A stretch of 64,000 bases of DNA, taken from the NCBI GenBank assembly GCA_030388725.1, contig CP128857.1:3534001-3598000 (forward strand). Reading direction: 5' to 3'. Source of the DNA: Prodigiosinella aquatilis (GTDB taxonomy: Bacteria > Pseudomonadota > Gammaproteobacteria > Enterobacterales > Enterobacteriaceae). A model generated the notes under the pieces. The model was given only the letters and a program-made list of their open reading frames with translations, had not been told where the DNA came from and did not search any database. Each line of letters starts with the position of its first letter. Position 1 is the first letter of the stretch. Both the position numbers and the translations under genes were made by a program. Positions 63,472 through 64,000 of the stretch are shown one piece after another.

Positions 63472-64000
63472 AAACGCCAAACGCCTTTTAGCCTATTTTT
63501 TTGCGCATAATGAAGAAGAAGAGCAAATCATGCCGGAAGTTAGTCGGGCCATGATAGAAGACGCACCTCGGATTATCCGCTTATCACTATGGGCGATTCT
63601 GGCCTTCTTTATCTTTTTCTTTCTTTGGGCAGCATTGGCCAATATTGATGAAGTCACTCGGGGCGAAGGTAAAGCGGTCCCCTCTTCCCGATTGCAGAAA
63701 ATACAGAACCTCGAAGGTGGTATTGTCAGCAAGATGTTTATTCATGAGGGGCAAATCGTCAGCAAGGGAGAACCGCTGTTACAACTTGACGCTACCCGTT
63801 TTGCTTCCAACGTAGGTGAAACCGAAGCCGACAGACTGACTCTTGTGGCCCGGATTGCACGTTTAAATGCGGAAATTAATAATCAAGAGCTTAATCTGCC
63901 AAAGGATGTTATCCAACATGCCCCTGAAGTTGCCAGAGGTGAACAAAATCTCTATAACAGCCGACGTAAACAGTTCCACAATGAAATATCCGGCCTGAAA
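63458..64000 (+). CDS. lapC: HlyD-family membrane fusion protein LapC (N-terminal part, runs off the window)
   Basis: 181 codons are present, from an ATG at 63458 (MHLVKNAKRLLAYFFAHNEE) with an AAGGG site, inside the last codons of lapB. A single transmembrane segment (LSLWAILAFFIFFFLWAALAN, about residues 47-67) is followed by the typical adaptor start IDEVTRGEGKAVPSSRLQKIQ, the biotinyl-lipoyl-like half LEGGIVSKMFIHEGQIVSKGEPLLQLD and the beginning of the coiled-coil hairpin. It links LapB to LapE. The gene continues beyond position 64000. Confidence 0.95.
   Translation, partial: MHLVKNAKRLLAYFFAHNEEEEQIMPEVSRAMIEDAPRIIRLSLWAILAFFIFFFLWAALANIDEVTRGEGKAVPSSRLQKIQNLEGGIVSKMFIHEGQIVSKGEPLLQLDATRFASNVGETEADRLTLVARIARLNAEINNQELNLPKDVIQHAPEVARGEQNLYNSRRKQFHNEISGLK

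Overview
The window is chromosomal DNA of a pectinolytic enterobacterium, most likely of the Dickeya/Musicola group of Pectobacteriaceae. The housekeeping genes and their order (yfgM-hisS-ispG-rodZ-pilW-rlmN-ndk, sseA/sseB-pepB-isc operon-trmJ/suhB, glyA, glnB-glrR-qseG-glrK-glmY-purL/mltF-tadA) follow the suhB-purL arc of enterobacterial chromosomes. Interleaved are genes typical of soft-rot plant pathogens: a pectate lyase, pectin acetylesterase PaeY and pectin methylesterase PemA between glyA and glnB. Only one pel gene is present where D. dadantii carries a pelADE group, so the genus assignment is an inference.

Layout. 1-6404: leftward block for His-tRNA synthesis, the MEP pathway (IspG), cell shape (RodZ), a PilW-like lipoprotein, RlmN and Ndk. 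6731-10022: sseA, sseB and pepB. 10032-15652: complete isc iron-sulfur operon iscRSUA-hscBA-fdx-iscX (leftward) with an IscR-type operator, an intercistronic hairpin and a strong terminator. 15768-17423: trmJ and suhB, divergent. 17572-20579: Fur-box-preceded iron/siderophore ABC importer. 20626-22355: ZevAB-like metal transport pair. 22398-24946: hcaT-like MFS gene and glyA (PurR box). 25638-29778: pel-paeY-pemA (KdgR box). 29856-34214: glnB, glrR, qseG, glrK and the small RNA gene glmY. For glmY a -24/-12 sigma-54 promoter, three GlrR-type TGTC-N10-GACA sites, an IHF match and a terminator can all be read directly. 34529-41657: purL, mltF, tadA and murQ.

41820-64000 is the most striking part. 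It is a complete Lap-type cell-surface adhesin system: LapG protease, LapD c-di-GMP receptor with degenerate RGGEF and KVL motifs and the GWxQ LapG-docking motif, a small uncharacterised protein, a 4849-residue LapA-like adhesin, and type I secretion genes lapE, lapB and the start of lapC. The adhesin has an N-terminal retention module with a TAAG cleavage site, 32 near-identical 107-residue Ig-like repeats plus one divergent copy, a vWA domain and C-terminal RTX repeats. When c-di-GMP is high, LapD should sequester LapG and the adhesin should stay anchored. When it is low, LapG should cut the retention module and release the cell.

No tRNA, rRNA, CRISPR array, prophage or insertion sequence was recognised.
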